Counted from the stretch's first letter, positions 9,593-19,796 are shown. The stretch: 64,000 nt of DNA from Kluyvera intermedia (GCF_034424175.1 NZ_CP139986.1:1984001-2048000), one strand, 5' to 3'. Notes: generated by a model not told the origin, from the letters alone. Numbers and translations: made by a program.

Positions 9593-9619
9593 TAAAGTTT
9601 CTTTTTAGGATGCCGATAA
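9593..9619 (+). promoter_or_regulatory. Sigma-28 (FliA) promoter of the tar operon
   Basis: TAAAGTTT, exactly 11 bases, GCCGATAA: a perfect match to the FliA consensus, 32 bases before the tar start. It drives the class 3 operon tar-tap-cheR-cheB-cheY-cheZ. Confidence 0.95.
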
Positions 9620-9650
9620 CAGCGATAACTGAATATAGAGAAGGTGTTGT

Positions 9651-11297
9651 ATGTTAAACCGTATCCGCGTTGTCACACTGCTGATGGTGGTGCTGGTCGT
9701 CTTCGCACTTCTGCAGTTAGTCTCCGGGAGCTTTCTGTTCTCCTCGTTGCATCAAAACCAACAAAGTTTTGCACTCTCCAATACGCTTCGTACCCAACAA
9801 ACGGAACTCACCAAAGCGTGGGATCTGATGCTGCAAACCCGTATCAACCTCAGCCGTTCCTCGGCGCGGATGATGATGGACACTAATAACCAACAAAGCA
9901 GTGCTAAAACAGAACTGCTGAAAAACGCCAAAGCCACGCTCACGCAGGCGGCAGGCCACTTTGAACGCTTTAGCCAACTTCCTCCGCAACCCGCGATGAG
10001 TGAGGCTAATGCCCAGGTGTTGAAGACCTATAAGAATTATTTCAATGCCCTACAGGAGCTGTTGGGTTTCCTTGAGGGCGGCAATATGGACGCCTACTTT
10101 GCTCAGCCAACGCAAGGCATGCAAAACGCGTTAGGCGAGGCGATGACCCAATATTCCAGCCAGAGTGAAGCGCTCTACCAGCACGCGTTTACCACCAGCA
10201 GCAACGATTACCAGTTTGCCCGCTGGCAACTGGTGATTCTGGCGATAGTCCTCGTGGTGGTGATGGTTGCCGCCTGGTTCGGCATTCGTGCCATTTTGCT
10301 TAAACCGCTGTCGGCAGTGATGGGACATATTCGCCACATTGCGGCAGGCGATCTGACTCAGCGCCTGGCTCTGCGTGGGCGCAACGAAATCACCGAACTG
10401 GCTGATACCGTGAGCCATATGCAGACTTCGCTTATCGATACCGTCACCCACGTGCGGGAAGGGGCTGAAGCCATTTATCACGGTACCAGCGAGATCGCGG
10501 CGGGGAACAATGACCTTTCCGCTCGCACCGAGCAGCAGTCCGCGTCGCTTGAAGAAACCGCAGCCAGCATGGAACAGCTGACGGCGACGGTAAAACAGAA
10601 TGCGGAAAATGCGCGCCAGGCTTCACATCTCGCGCTCAGCGCCTCAGAAACAGCACAGCGCGGCGGCAACGTGGTGAACGGCGTGGTCAATACCATGCAT
10701 GAGATCGCCGCCAGTTCGCAGAAAATCTCCGACATTACTGGCGTTATCGACGGTATTGCTTTCCAGACCAATATTCTGGCGCTGAATGCGGCAGTAGAAG
10801 CGGCACGTGCCGGCGAGCAGGGTCGTGGCTTTGCGGTGGTTGCAGGAGAAGTGCGTAACCTTGCCAGCCGTAGCGCGCAGGCGGCAAAAGAGATCAAAGC
10901 ATTAATTGAAGATTCTGTCTCGCGGGTCGATACCGGTTCTGTACTGGTTGAAAGTGCGGGCGAAACCATGACTGACATTGTCAACGCCGTGACCCGCGTC
11001 ACCGACATTATGGGCGAAATTGCCTCGGCATCCGATGAACAAAGCCGGGGAATCGACCAGGTGGCTATCGCGGTGGCGGAAATGGACAGCGTGACACAGC
11101 AAAATGCCTCGTTGGTGGAAGAATCTGCCACCGCTGCCGCCGCCCTTGAAGAGCAAGCTGAACGCCTGAATCAGGCGGTTTCTGCATTTCGTCTTACCGC
11201 CATGTCTTCGCGCCAGGGGGCGAAAACCTCACCACCACCGTCACTTCAGGCGTTGAAGGTGAGCAGTCGGACCGACAACAACTGGGAAACCTTTTAA
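9651..11297 (+). CDS. tar: Tar, aspartate-type methyl-accepting chemotaxis protein
   Basis: This 548-residue transmembrane chemoreceptor has TM1 at about 7-30, a periplasmic four-helix domain with RINLSRSSARMMMD (ligand-binding arginines of Tar), TM2 near 190-212, HAMP, methylation helices, the hairpin tip GIAFQTNILALNAAVEAARA, and the C-terminal CheR/CheB tether NWETF. These features and the N-terminus (MLNRIRVVTLLMVVLVVFAL) match E. coli Tar. The periplasmic domain is more divergent than the signalling domain, so ligand range may differ. First gene after the sigma-28 promoter. Confidence 0.93.
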   Translation: MLNRIRVVTLLMVVLVVFALLQLVSGSFLFSSLHQNQQSFALSNTLRTQQTELTKAWDLMLQTRINLSRSSARMMMDTNNQQSSAKTELLKNAKATLTQAAGHFERFSQLPPQPAMSEANAQVLKTYKNYFNALQELLGFLEGGNMDAYFAQPTQGMQNALGEAMTQYSSQSEALYQHAFTTSSNDYQFARWQLVILAIVLVVVMVAAWFGIRAILLKPLSAVMGHIRHIAAGDLTQRLALRGRNEITELADTVSHMQTSLIDTVTHVREGAEAIYHGTSEIAAGNNDLSARTEQQSASLEETAASMEQLTATVKQNAENARQASHLALSASETAQRGGNVVNGVVNTMHEIAASSQKISDITGVIDGIAFQTNILALNAAVEAARAGEQGRGFAVVAGEVRNLASRSAQAAKEIKALIEDSVSRVDTGSVLVESAGETMTDIVNAVTRVTDIMGEIASASDEQSRGIDQVAIAVAEMDSVTQQNASLVEESATAAAALEEQAERLNQAVSAFRLTAMSSRQGAKTSPPPSLQALKVSSRTDNNWETF

Positions 11298-11336
11298 TTT
11301 TATCTGCGGTTAATGGCCGTCTTTAGGAGTGTGGTG

Positions 11337-12944
11337 ATGCTTTATCGTCTTCGAATCTCTACCACGTTGTTTCTGATTTTGATCCTCTGCGGCTTTTTGC
11401 AGATTGGCAGTAACGGACTCTCTTTCTGGGCTTTTCGCGATGGGCAGAACAATATTGACCAGGTTGACCAGAGCAGCCAGCAGTTGAATGCCTTAACCGA
11501 GTCGCGTGCATCAATGCTGCAAGCCAGCAACATGCTCAACAAAGCGGGCACCTTGACGGCGCTAAGCTATCCGCCCAATGAGGTGCGCGGGATGATTGAT
11601 GAGGTGAAGCAGGAACTCTCGCAGGCTGATGCGCTGTTTAAAGGCTTTCAGGCTTTACCGCTGATGAACGGGCGTGACGCCGAGTTGCAAAATCAGACGG
11701 CAAAGACCTTTGCCGCCTGGCATGAGATGCTGGCGCACCAGACTGCCTGGCTTGAGAACAATCAGCTGGCGGAATTTGTCGCCGCACCGGTACAGAAGAC
11801 ACAGGACCAGTTCGACAATGACTACGAGAACTGGCGCAAAAATATTGAGAACTATGTCGGCTCCGCGAAACAGGAAAGCCGGAGTGATTACTACCGCTCG
11901 ACCCTGATGTTTATTGCCATGGTGGTGATTTCCGTGGTGATCATGGTGGGTGCGCTGTGGTGGGTGCGCCGGATGGTGGTGCAGCCGCTGGCGATTATCA
12001 GCAGCCATTTTGAGAGTATCGCAAAAGGCAACCTTGCGCGTCCTATTGCCGTATATGGCAAGAACGAAATCAGCGCCATCTTTGCCGGTCTGAAAGCGAT
12101 GCAGAAATCCCTGCGTGAGACCGTGGGCCATGTGCGCCAGGGCAGCTACGCCATGCATACCGGCATTTCCGAAATTGCCGCCGGGAATAACGATCTCTCT
12201 GCCCGTACTGAACAGCAGGCGGCCTCGTTGGCTGAAACTGCCGCCAGCATGGAGCAGTTGACGGCCACCGTCAGCCAGAACGCCGAAAACGCCCGTCAGG
12301 CTTCTGACCTTGCCCACGGCGCTGCTGATACCGCTAAACGCGGCGGCGAACAGGCCAGCCATGTGGCGCAGACAATGCAGAATATCGCCACCAGTTCGAA
12401 GAAAATCAGCGACATTATCAGCGTTATCGACGGCATAGCCTTCCAGACAAACATTCTGGCGTTAAACGCAGCGGTGGAAGCCGCACGTGCTGGTGAACAA
12501 GGCCGTGGCTTTGCGGTCGTCGCCGGAGAAGTTCGCAACCTCGCCAGCCGTAGCGCCCAGGCTGCCAAAGAGATCAAGGTACTGATTGAAGAGTCTGTTT
12601 CCCGCGTCCAGCAAGGTTCAGCGCTGGTGGAAACCTCTGCCCACACCATGACGGAAATCGTCCAGTCGGTGACCCGAGTTAACGACATCATGGGCGAGAT
12701 AGCCTCTGCGTCGGACGAACAGCGCCGCGGGATTGAGCAAGTGGCGCTGGCGGTCAGCCAGATGGATCAGGTCACGCAGCAAAACGCCGCGCTGGTGGAG
12801 CAGGGGGCGGCGGCAACGCAGCAACTGGCTGACCAGGCCGACAGCTTATCCACCGTCGTGTCCGTGTTTGAACTTGAAGAAGTCGTGAAGGCAGATAAGG
12901 AGCATGAAACTGTTCCGCTGTCCGCGATACCCGCAGTTTCCTGA
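11337..12944 (+). CDS. tap: Tap, dipeptide/pyrimidine-type chemoreceptor
   Basis: This second receptor of 535 residues begins MLYRLRISTTLFLILILCGF as in E. coli Tap and shares QLAEFVAAPVQ in the periplasmic domain. It carries the same conserved hairpin tip but lacks a C-terminal NWETF pentapeptide (it ends IPAVS), a hallmark of low-abundance receptors that depend on Tar or Tsr for efficient methylation. I chose the ATG at 11337 behind AGGAG because it matches family length. In E. coli Tap senses dipeptides through DppA and also pyrimidines; Salmonella lacks it. Confidence 0.92.
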   Translation: MLYRLRISTTLFLILILCGFLQIGSNGLSFWAFRDGQNNIDQVDQSSQQLNALTESRASMLQASNMLNKAGTLTALSYPPNEVRGMIDEVKQELSQADALFKGFQALPLMNGRDAELQNQTAKTFAAWHEMLAHQTAWLENNQLAEFVAAPVQKTQDQFDNDYENWRKNIENYVGSAKQESRSDYYRSTLMFIAMVVISVVIMVGALWWVRRMVVQPLAIISSHFESIAKGNLARPIAVYGKNEISAIFAGLKAMQKSLRETVGHVRQGSYAMHTGISEIAAGNNDLSARTEQQAASLAETAASMEQLTATVSQNAENARQASDLAHGAADTAKRGGEQASHVAQTMQNIATSSKKISDIISVIDGIAFQTNILALNAAVEAARAGEQGRGFAVVAGEVRNLASRSAQAAKEIKVLIEESVSRVQQGSALVETSAHTMTEIVQSVTRVNDIMGEIASASDEQRRGIEQVALAVSQMDQVTQQNAALVEQGAAATQQLADQADSLSTVVSVFELEEVVKADKEHETVPLSAIPAVS

Positions 12945-12968
12945 ATTGATGTGATGTAAGAAGGCGCT

Positions 12969-13835
12969 ATGACTGTATCTCTGCCAAATGGGCAATCGCA
13001 ATTACTGAGCCAGCTGACGCAGCGCCTGACGCTCACCGACGCGCAGTTTCGTCGGATATGTCAACTGATCTACCAGCGCGCCGGAATTGTGCTGGCCGAT
13101 CATAAACGTGACATGGTTTACAACCGTCTGGTTCGGCGTTTACGGACGCTGAATCTGGATGACTTTGGACATTATCTCAGCCTGCTGGAAGCCAACGGTG
13201 ACAGCGCGGAGTGGCAGGCGTTTATTAACTCGCTGACCACCAACCTGACCGCGTTCTTTCGCGAAGCGCATCACTTCCCGACGCTGGCGGAACATGCCGC
13301 GCGTCGGCAGGGGGAATACCGGGTGTGGAGTGCAGCAGCCTCAACGGGCGAGGAGCCATACTCCATCGCCATTACGCTGGCCGATACGCTGGGTACTGCA
13401 CCGGGGCGCTGGAAAGTTGTCGCCAGTGATATCGACACCGAAGTGTTAGAAAAGGCGCAGAGCGGGATTTATCGACAAGAGGAGCTGAAAACGCTTTCCC
13501 AGCAGCAGCTTCAACGTTATTTCATGCGCGGTACCGGGCCGCATGATGGGCTGGTTCGCGTGCGCTCTGAGCTTGCCAACTACGTCGAGTTTAGCGCACT
13601 GAATTTACTCAGCGCCAAATATGCGATATCTGGCCCGTTCGATGCCATCTTCTGCCGTAACGTCATGATCTATTTTGATAAGGCGACTCAACAGGAGATC
13701 TTAAAACGCTTCGTACCGCTGCTAAAACCGGACGGTCTGCTGTTTGCCGGACATTCGGAAAACTTCAGCCATCTCGCCCGCGAATTCAGCCTGCGCGGAC
13801 AAACGGTCTACGCGTTAAGTAAGGGAAGAGCATGA
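12969..13835 (+). CDS. cheR: CheR, chemoreceptor glutamate methyltransferase
   Basis: CheR transfers methyl groups from SAM to receptor glutamates, resetting sensitivity. The 288-residue protein shows the N-terminal helical domain, the SAM-binding AAASTGEEPYSIA, and the beta-subdomain that binds NWETF. Length and order match E. coli (286 residues). It overlaps cheB by four bases. Confidence 0.97.
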   Translation: MTVSLPNGQSQLLSQLTQRLTLTDAQFRRICQLIYQRAGIVLADHKRDMVYNRLVRRLRTLNLDDFGHYLSLLEANGDSAEWQAFINSLTTNLTAFFREAHHFPTLAEHAARRQGEYRVWSAAASTGEEPYSIAITLADTLGTAPGRWKVVASDIDTEVLEKAQSGIYRQEELKTLSQQQLQRYFMRGTGPHDGLVRVRSELANYVEFSALNLLSAKYAISGPFDAIFCRNVMIYFDKATQQEILKRFVPLLKPDGLLFAGHSENFSHLAREFSLRGQTVYALSKGRA

Positions 13836-14881
13836 GTAAAATCAGGGTCTTGTCTGTTGATGATTCGGCGCTGATGCGGCAAATCATGACGGAAATTATT
13901 AACGAACATGACGATATGGAAATGGTCGCTACGGCGCCCGATCCGCTAGTCGCCCGCGATCTGATTAAAAAATACAACCCGGACGTGCTGACGCTGGACG
14001 TTGAAATGCCGCGGATGGATGGTCTGGATTTTCTGGAGAAGCTGATGCGATTGCGACCGATGCCGGTTGTCATGGTGTCATCGCTGACCGGAAAGGGGTC
14101 TGAGGTCACTTTGCGGGCGCTTGAGCTGGGCGCGGTGGATTTTGTCACCAAACCTCAGTTGGGCATTCGTGAAGGAATGCTGGCTTACAGCGAAACCATT
14201 GCTGAAAAAGTGCGTGCCGCTTCTCGGGCACGTATCTCTGCGCATAAATCGCAGCCGGTTCCCGCGACGTTGAAAGCTGTTCCGCTTCTGAGCTCCGAAA
14301 AGCTGATTGCGATTGGGGCATCCACCGGCGGTACGGAGGCCATTCGCCACGTATTACAGCCGTTGCCGCTCTCCAGCCCCGCGCTGCTGATTACCCAGCA
14401 TATGCCGCCAGGATTCACCCGTTCTTTTGCGGAACGTCTTAATAAGCTGTGCCAGATAACGGTGAAAGAGGCGGAAGACGGCGAGCGCGTACTGCCTGGT
14501 CACGCCTACATTGCGCCGGGGGACAAGCATATGGAGCTGTCGCGTAGCGGGGCGAACTATCAAATTAAAATTCACGACGGGCCGCCGGTTAATCGCCATC
14601 GCCCGTCGGTTGATGTGCTGTTTCATTCGGTCGCGAAGTACGCGGGGCGCAATGCTGTGGGAGTCATCCTTACCGGCATGGGCAACGACGGTGCGGCCGG
14701 GATGCATGCGATGTACCAGGCCGGTGCCTGGACCATCGCGCAGAATGAAGCCAGTTGTGTGGTGTTCGGCATGCCGCGTGAGGCCATCAATACCGGTGGT
14801 GTCAGCGAAGTGGTCGATCTTAGCCAGGTAAGCCAGCAGATGCTGGCGAAAATCAGTGCCGGACAGGCAATACGTATTTGA
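13832..14881 (+). CDS. cheB: CheB, receptor methylesterase/deamidase response regulator
   Basis: CheB reverses CheR and deamidates receptors when phosphorylated by CheA. The receiver domain has the acceptor D56 (LTLDVEMPRMDG); the esterase domain has GASTGGTEAIRH (catalytic serine), THMPPGFT-type QHMPPGFT (histidine) and GMGNDGAAGM (aspartate). Length is 349 residues as in E. coli. Confidence 0.97.
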   Translation: MSKIRVLSVDDSALMRQIMTEIINEHDDMEMVATAPDPLVARDLIKKYNPDVLTLDVEMPRMDGLDFLEKLMRLRPMPVVMVSSLTGKGSEVTLRALELGAVDFVTKPQLGIREGMLAYSETIAEKVRAASRARISAHKSQPVPATLKAVPLLSSEKLIAIGASTGGTEAIRHVLQPLPLSSPALLITQHMPPGFTRSFAERLNKLCQITVKEAEDGERVLPGHAYIAPGDKHMELSRSGANYQIKIHDGPPVNRHRPSVDVLFHSVAKYAGRNAVGVILTGMGNDGAAGMHAMYQAGAWTIAQNEASCVVFGMPREAINTGGVSEVVDLSQVSQQMLAKISAGQAIRI

Positions 14882-14898
14882 ATCAGGAGAATTATTTT

Positions 14899-15288
14899 AT
14901 GGCGGATAAAGAGCTTAAGTTTTTGGTTGTGGATGACTTTTCCACCATGCGTCGCATTGTGCGCAACCTGCTTAAAGAACTGGGGTTTAACAACGTTGAA
15001 GAGGCCGAGGATGGCGTCGATGCGCTGAATAAGCTCAATTCTGGCGGGTTTGGTTTTGTTATCTCTGACTGGAATATGCCGAATATGGACGGTCTGGAAC
15101 TGCTGAAAACCATCCGTGCCAGCGGGACGATGGCGGCGATGCCGGTGCTGATGGTCACGGCGGAAGCCAAAAAAGAGAACATCATCGCCGCTGCACAAGC
15201 TGGCGCCAGCGGTTATGTGGTGAAACCGTTCACTGCCGCAACCCTGGAAGAAAAGCTGAACAAAATCTTCGAGAAACTGGGCATGTAA
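14899..15288 (+). CDS. cheY: CheY, chemotaxis response regulator
   Basis: Phosphorylated CheY binds FliM and switches the motor to clockwise rotation. The 129-residue receiver has D12-D13, phospho-acceptor D57 (ISDWNMPNMDG), T87 (MVTAEAK) and K109 (VVKPF). The ATG at 14899 follows GGAG and yields the family length; seven upstream codons in frame are not used. Confidence 0.98.
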   Translation: MADKELKFLVVDDFSTMRRIVRNLLKELGFNNVEEAEDGVDALNKLNSGGFGFVISDWNMPNMDGLELLKTIRASGTMAAMPVLMVTAEAKKENIIAAAQAGASGYVVKPFTAATLEEKLNKIFEKLGM

Positions 15289-15298
15289 GGTGACTATG

Positions 15299-15943
15299 AT
15301 GATGCAATCTTTCATTAAGCCCGGCGAAGAACACTCCGCCGCGGACATTATCAGCCGCATTGGTAATCTGACCCGTATGTTGCGCGACAGCCTGCGCGAA
15401 CTGGGGCTGGATCAGGCCATTGCGGAAGCGGCGGAGGCTATCCCTGACGCCCGCGATCGTCTGGACTACGTGGTGCAGATGACCGCACAGGCGGCAGAGC
15501 GTGCGCTCAACAGCGTTGAGGCCTCACAGCCACATCAGGACGAAATGGAAAAAGGGGCCAAAGCGCTTTCCACCCGCTGGGATGCCTGGTTTGAAAACCC
15601 GATTGAGCTTGCAGACGCCCGCGAACTGGTGAGCGACACCCGGCAATATCTAGGTGAAGTCCCTGGGCACACCAGCTTTACCAACGCTCAGTTGCTCGAC
15701 ATCATGATGGCGCAGGATTTCCAGGACCTCACGGGTCAGGTTATCAAGCGCATGATGGATGTGATTCAGGAGATTGAACGCCAGCTGCTGATGGTACTGC
15801 TGGAGAATATTCCTGAGCAGGGTGCGCGACAAAAACGTGAGAACGAAAGTCTTCTCAATGGCCCGCAGGTGGATACCTCAAAAGCAGGCGTGGTCGCAAG
15901 CCAGGATCAGGTTGACGATCTGCTGGACAGTTTAGGGTTTTAA
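15299..15943 (+). CDS. cheZ: CheZ, CheY-phosphate phosphatase
   Basis: CheZ dephosphorylates CheY at the array. The 214-residue protein forms a long helical hairpin; the active-site region AQDFQDLTGQVIKRMM with the catalytic glutamine and the C-terminal CheY-binding tail QDQVDDLLDSLGF are intact. I chose the ATG at 15299 by E. coli length; an ATG one codon earlier and a GTG at 15290 are alternatives. Last gene of the tar operon. Confidence 0.96.
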   Translation: MMQSFIKPGEEHSAADIISRIGNLTRMLRDSLRELGLDQAIAEAAEAIPDARDRLDYVVQMTAQAAERALNSVEASQPHQDEMEKGAKALSTRWDAWFENPIELADARELVSDTRQYLGEVPGHTSFTNAQLLDIMMAQDFQDLTGQVIKRMMDVIQEIERQLLMVLLENIPEQGARQKRENESLLNGPQVDTSKAGVVASQDQVDDLLDSLGF

Positions 15944-16159
15944 CCTCCTTTCCTTATTGCCAGGTGGCGATAGCGCGCAGGTAGGCTCTGGACACTATCG
16001 TTTAATCTGGCAACGTTAATCTCATCATTCTCACGGCGGCAATCCAGGCCGCCGTATTCACCTAACGGTTGAATTCATCTGTTTTCGTTCCGCTATTCTG
16101 CGCATTGGTCAATGTCTGCGCCGGGATAATACCTTGACCAAATCTGCGAGAGTGATGCC
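15944..16159 (+). other. cheZ-flhB intergenic region with long inverted repeat
   Basis: A nested inverted repeat spans about 15957-16016: outer arms TTGCCAG and CTGGCAA, inner arms CGATAG and CTATCG. No T-run follows, so it is not a simple terminator; it may be a transcript-end structure. The flhB promoter (class 2, FlhDC-dependent in E. coli) should lie here, but I see no clear FlhDC box. Confidence 0.5.
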
Positions 16160-17311
16160 GTGGCAGAAGAAAGCGACGACGATAAAACAGAAGACCCCAC
16201 ACCCCAAAAACTCGAAAAAGCACGAGAGGAAGGGCAGATCCCGCGATCCCGCGAGCTAACGTCACTATTGATGTTGCTGGTGGGCGTTTGCGTGCTCTGG
16301 CTGGGGGGAGAATCGCTAGCCCGCCGGTTAGCCAATCTTTTATCGGGCGGTCTGCGCTTCGACCACAGTATTGTCAGCGACCCGAATTTGATACTCGGGC
16401 AAATTATCCTGCTGTTAAAAGAAGCCATGCTGGCGCTATTACCGCTGATTGTCGGCGTGATGACGGTGGCGCTGGTGGCGCCGGTCATGCTGGGTGGTCT
16501 GGTGTTCAGTGGGAAATCCATCGCCTTTAAGCTCGATAAACTCAACCCTTTGCCCGGAATCAAACGGATGTTCTCCGCGCAGACGGCGGCGGAGTTGGTC
16601 AAAGCCATTATGAAAGCGGTGCTGATGGGTAGCGTGGCGGGCTTTTTCATGTGGTTTCACTGGCCGCAAATGATGCGTCTGGTCAGCGAATCGCCGATGG
16701 CGGCAATGGGTAATGCGTTGAATATGGTTGGGCTGTGTGCCTTATTGGTGGTGCTCGGCATTATCCCGATGGTGGGATTTGACGTGTTCTGGCAAATCCA
16801 CAGCCACCTGAAAAAACTGCGCATGTCGCGTCAGGATATCCGCGATGAATTTAAGCAGAGCGAAGGCGACCCGCACGTTAAAGGTCGTATTCGTCAGATG
16901 CAACGTGCCGCCGCGCGACAGCGCATGATGGCGGACGTGCCAAAAGCGGATGTCATCGTCAATAACCCTACCCACTATTCCGTGGCGTTGCAGTACGACG
17001 AAAACAAAATGAGTGCGCCTAAAGTGGTGGCGAAAGGCGCGGGGCTGGTGGCGCTGCGTATTCGTGAGATTGGTGAAGAGAACCGTATTCCCATGCTCGA
17101 AGCACCGCCACTGGCGCGTGCTCTGTACCGTCATGCCGATATCGGCCAGCAGATCCCCGGCGCGCTGTATGCCGCGGTAGCAGAAGTGCTGGCATGGGTG
17201 TGGCAGCTCAAACGCTGGAAACTGGCAGGCGGCGCACAGCCGAAAAAACCGGATAACTTACCGGTGCCTGAGGCACTGGATTTTTTGAACGAGAAGGACT
17301 CTGATGGCTAA
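16160..17311 (+). CDS. flhB: FlhB, flagellar export gate and substrate-specificity switch
   Basis: FlhB is a four-TM export-gate protein whose cytoplasmic domain self-cleaves at NPTH (VNNPTHYSVAL, about residues 270-273) to switch export from hook to filament substrates. The 383-residue protein begins at GTG with a short acidic cytoplasmic start (AEESDDDKTEDPTP). It overlaps flhA by eight bases. Confidence 0.97.
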   Translation: MAEESDDDKTEDPTPQKLEKAREEGQIPRSRELTSLLMLLVGVCVLWLGGESLARRLANLLSGGLRFDHSIVSDPNLILGQIILLLKEAMLALLPLIVGVMTVALVAPVMLGGLVFSGKSIAFKLDKLNPLPGIKRMFSAQTAAELVKAIMKAVLMGSVAGFFMWFHWPQMMRLVSESPMAAMGNALNMVGLCALLVVLGIIPMVGFDVFWQIHSHLKKLRMSRQDIRDEFKQSEGDPHVKGRIRQMQRAAARQRMMADVPKADVIVNNPTHYSVALQYDENKMSAPKVVAKGAGLVALRIREIGEENRIPMLEAPPLARALYRHADIGQQIPGALYAAVAEVLAWVWQLKRWKLAGGAQPKKPDNLPVPEALDFLNEKDSDG

Positions 17312-19385
17312 TCTAGTCGCAATGCTGCGTCTCCCCGACAACTTTAAATCCACCCAATGGCAGGTGCTTGCCGGGCCGGTGCTGATCCTGCTTATCTTGT
17401 CGATGATGGTGCTGCCGCTTCCGGCGTTCGTCCTCGACTTGCTATTCACCTTCAATATTGCGCTGTCGATTATGGTACTGCTGGTGGCGATGTTTACCCA
17501 GCGTACTCTGGAGTTTGCCGCTTTCCCGACCATCTTACTTTTCACCACATTATTGCGCCTGGCGCTAAACGTGGCCTCAACCCGTATTATCCTGATGGAC
17601 GGTCATACTGGCGGGGCGGCAGCAGGTAAGGTGGTTGAAGCGTTTGGCCACTTCCTGGTCGGCGGTAACTTCGCCATCGGTATCGTGGTGTTTATCATCC
17701 TCGTTATCATCAACTTTATGGTTATCACCAAAGGTGCGGGACGAATTGCCGAAGTGGGGGCGCGTTTTGTCCTCGACGGGATGCCGGGTAAACAGATGGC
17801 GATTGATGCCGATCTTAATGCCGGGATTATTGGCGAAGAAGAGGCGAAAAAACGTCGCTCGGAAGTCACGCAGGAAGCCGACTTTTACGGTTCGATGGAC
17901 GGTGCGAGTAAGTTTGTGCGCGGAGATGCTGTCGCGGGCATTCTGATTATGGTGATTAACGTCATCGGCGGTCTGTTGGTCGGCGTACTGCAACACGGTC
18001 TGGAACTGGGTAAGGCGGCGGAGTCATATACGCTGTTAACGATTGGTGACGGCCTGGTCGCCCAGATCCCAGCACTGGTCATCTCCACGGCAGCGGGCGT
18101 GATTGTGACCCGTGTGAGTACCGATCAGGATGTCGGCGAGCAGATGGTCGGCCAGTTGTTCAGCAATCCGCGCGTCATGTTACTGAGTGCCGGGGTACTG
18201 GGCTTGTTGGGCCTGGTGCCGGGCATGCCAAACCTGGTGTTCTTACTGTTTACCGCCGCCTTGCTGGCGCTGGCCTGGTGGATCCGTGGACGTGAAATGA
18301 AAGCCCCGGAGCCATCTCAGCCAACGAAAGCGGTGGAAACCACCACCCAGGCGGTTGAGGCAACGTGGAGCGATGTTCAGCTCGAAGATACGCTGGGGAT
18401 GGAGGTGGGATATCGACTGATTCCGATGGTCGATTTCCAGCAGGATGGGGAACTGCTTGGCCGTATCCGCAGTATTCGTAAGAAATTTGCCCAAGAGATG
18501 GGGTTCCTACCGCCGGTGGTGCATATTCGCGACAATATGGACTTGCCGCCCGCGCGCTATCGCATCTTATTAAAAGGGGTCGAAATCGGCAGCGGTGAAG
18601 CCTATCCGGGCCGCTGGCTGGCGATAAACCCTGGCACGGCGGCGGGGACGCTGCCCGGTGAGATGACCACCGATCCAGCATTTGGTCTGGATGCTATCTG
18701 GATTGAAAATGCGCTCAAAGAGCAGGCGCAAATTCAGGGATTCACCGTGGTGGAAGCCAGTACCGTGGTGGCGACGCATCTTAACCATCTGATAAGCCAG
18801 CATTCGTCCGAACTGTTTGGTCGTCAGGAAGCACAGCAACTGTTGGATCGCGTGACCCAGGAGATGCCGAAGCTGACAGAAGATCTGGTGCCGGGCGTGG
18901 TAACGCTAACCACGCTGCATAAAGTGCTGCAAAATCTGCTGGATGAAAAAGTGCCGATTCGCGATATGCGAACCATCCTTGAAACCCTCGCCGAGCATGC
19001 GCCGATTCAAGCTGACCCGGGTGAACTGACCTCGGTAGTGCGCGTGGCGCTGGGACGGGCGATTACCCAACGCTGGTTCCCGGGCAATGATGAAGTGCAG
19101 GTGATTGGCCTTGATACGCCGCTGGAACGTCTGTTGCTGCAGGCATTACAGGGCGGCGGTGGTCTGGAGCCTGGGCTGGCCGATCGTCTGCTGGCCCAGT
19201 CGCAGGAAGCGTTGTCTCGCCAGGAGATGCTGGGCGCACCGCCGGTATTACTGGTCAATCATGCGCTGCGTCCACTGTTGTCACGTTTCTTGCGCCGCAG
19301 CCTGCCGCAACTGGTGGTGCTATCGAACCTGGAACTGTCTGACAACCGCAATATCCGCATGACGGCGACCATTGGAGGCAAATAA
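17304..19385 (+). CDS. flhA: FlhA, flagellar type III export gate channel
   Basis: FlhA forms the nonameric export gate and docks chaperone-substrate complexes. The 693 residues comprise eight N-terminal TM helices (to about 327) with the FHIPEP signature region (GRIAEVGARFVLDGMPGKQM), then the cytoplasmic ring domain from about residue 350. Length is within one residue of E. coli. It overlaps both flhB and flhE. Confidence 0.98.
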   Translation: MANLVAMLRLPDNFKSTQWQVLAGPVLILLILSMMVLPLPAFVLDLLFTFNIALSIMVLLVAMFTQRTLEFAAFPTILLFTTLLRLALNVASTRIILMDGHTGGAAAGKVVEAFGHFLVGGNFAIGIVVFIILVIINFMVITKGAGRIAEVGARFVLDGMPGKQMAIDADLNAGIIGEEEAKKRRSEVTQEADFYGSMDGASKFVRGDAVAGILIMVINVIGGLLVGVLQHGLELGKAAESYTLLTIGDGLVAQIPALVISTAAGVIVTRVSTDQDVGEQMVGQLFSNPRVMLLSAGVLGLLGLVPGMPNLVFLLFTAALLALAWWIRGREMKAPEPSQPTKAVETTTQAVEATWSDVQLEDTLGMEVGYRLIPMVDFQQDGELLGRIRSIRKKFAQEMGFLPPVVHIRDNMDLPPARYRILLKGVEIGSGEAYPGRWLAINPGTAAGTLPGEMTTDPAFGLDAIWIENALKEQAQIQGFTVVEASTVVATHLNHLISQHSSELFGRQEAQQLLDRVTQEMPKLTEDLVPGVVTLTTLHKVLQNLLDEKVPIRDMRTILETLAEHAPIQADPGELTSVVRVALGRAITQRWFPGNDEVQVIGLDTPLERLLLQALQGGGGLEPGLADRLLAQSQEALSRQEMLGAPPVLLVNHALRPLLSRFLRRSLPQLVVLSNLELSDNRNIRMTATIGGK

Positions 19386-19777
19386 TGCGTCACGTTCTGT
19401 GGTTACTGTTACTGCCTTTTATGGCGCAAGCGGCGGGTGAGGGGGCCTGGCAGGACAGTCGGATGGGAATCACCTTGAACCATCGTGGTGAGGCGGCGTC
19501 TTCACAGCCTCTGGCACCTTCACAGCCGGTGCAGGGTTCGACGACGCGGGTGTCCTGGAATATTCAGCTTAACGGTCCGAGCCCCGCTGGCTTGGTGACC
19601 CGACTGTGCTCGCTTTCCCGCTGTACTGAACTCGATGGGCTGAGTGGCAGCACTATGGCATTCAGTCAGGTTTCCGCCGCAGAACCCTTCCGCTTTATAT
19701 GGGAAATCCCGGGTGGCGGCAGATTAATCCCTGCACTAAAGGTGCAAAGCATACAAATCATCGTGAATTACCGCTAG
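19385..19777 (+). CDS. flhE: FlhE, periplasmic flagellar accessory protein
   Basis: FlhE is a small periplasmic protein (130 residues) with a Sec signal peptide (MRHVLWLLLLPFMAQA). In Salmonella it is reported to prevent proton leakage through the export apparatus and to influence swarming. Two cysteines in TRLCSLSRCTEL could form a disulphide. The start overlaps the flhA stop as TAATG; a terminator follows. Confidence 0.93.
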   Translation: MRHVLWLLLLPFMAQAAGEGAWQDSRMGITLNHRGEAASSQPLAPSQPVQGSTTRVSWNIQLNGPSPAGLVTRLCSLSRCTELDGLSGSTMAFSQVSAAEPFRFIWEIPGGGRLIPALKVQSIQIIVNYR

Positions 19778-19796
19778 CTGACGTACATTTCACCAA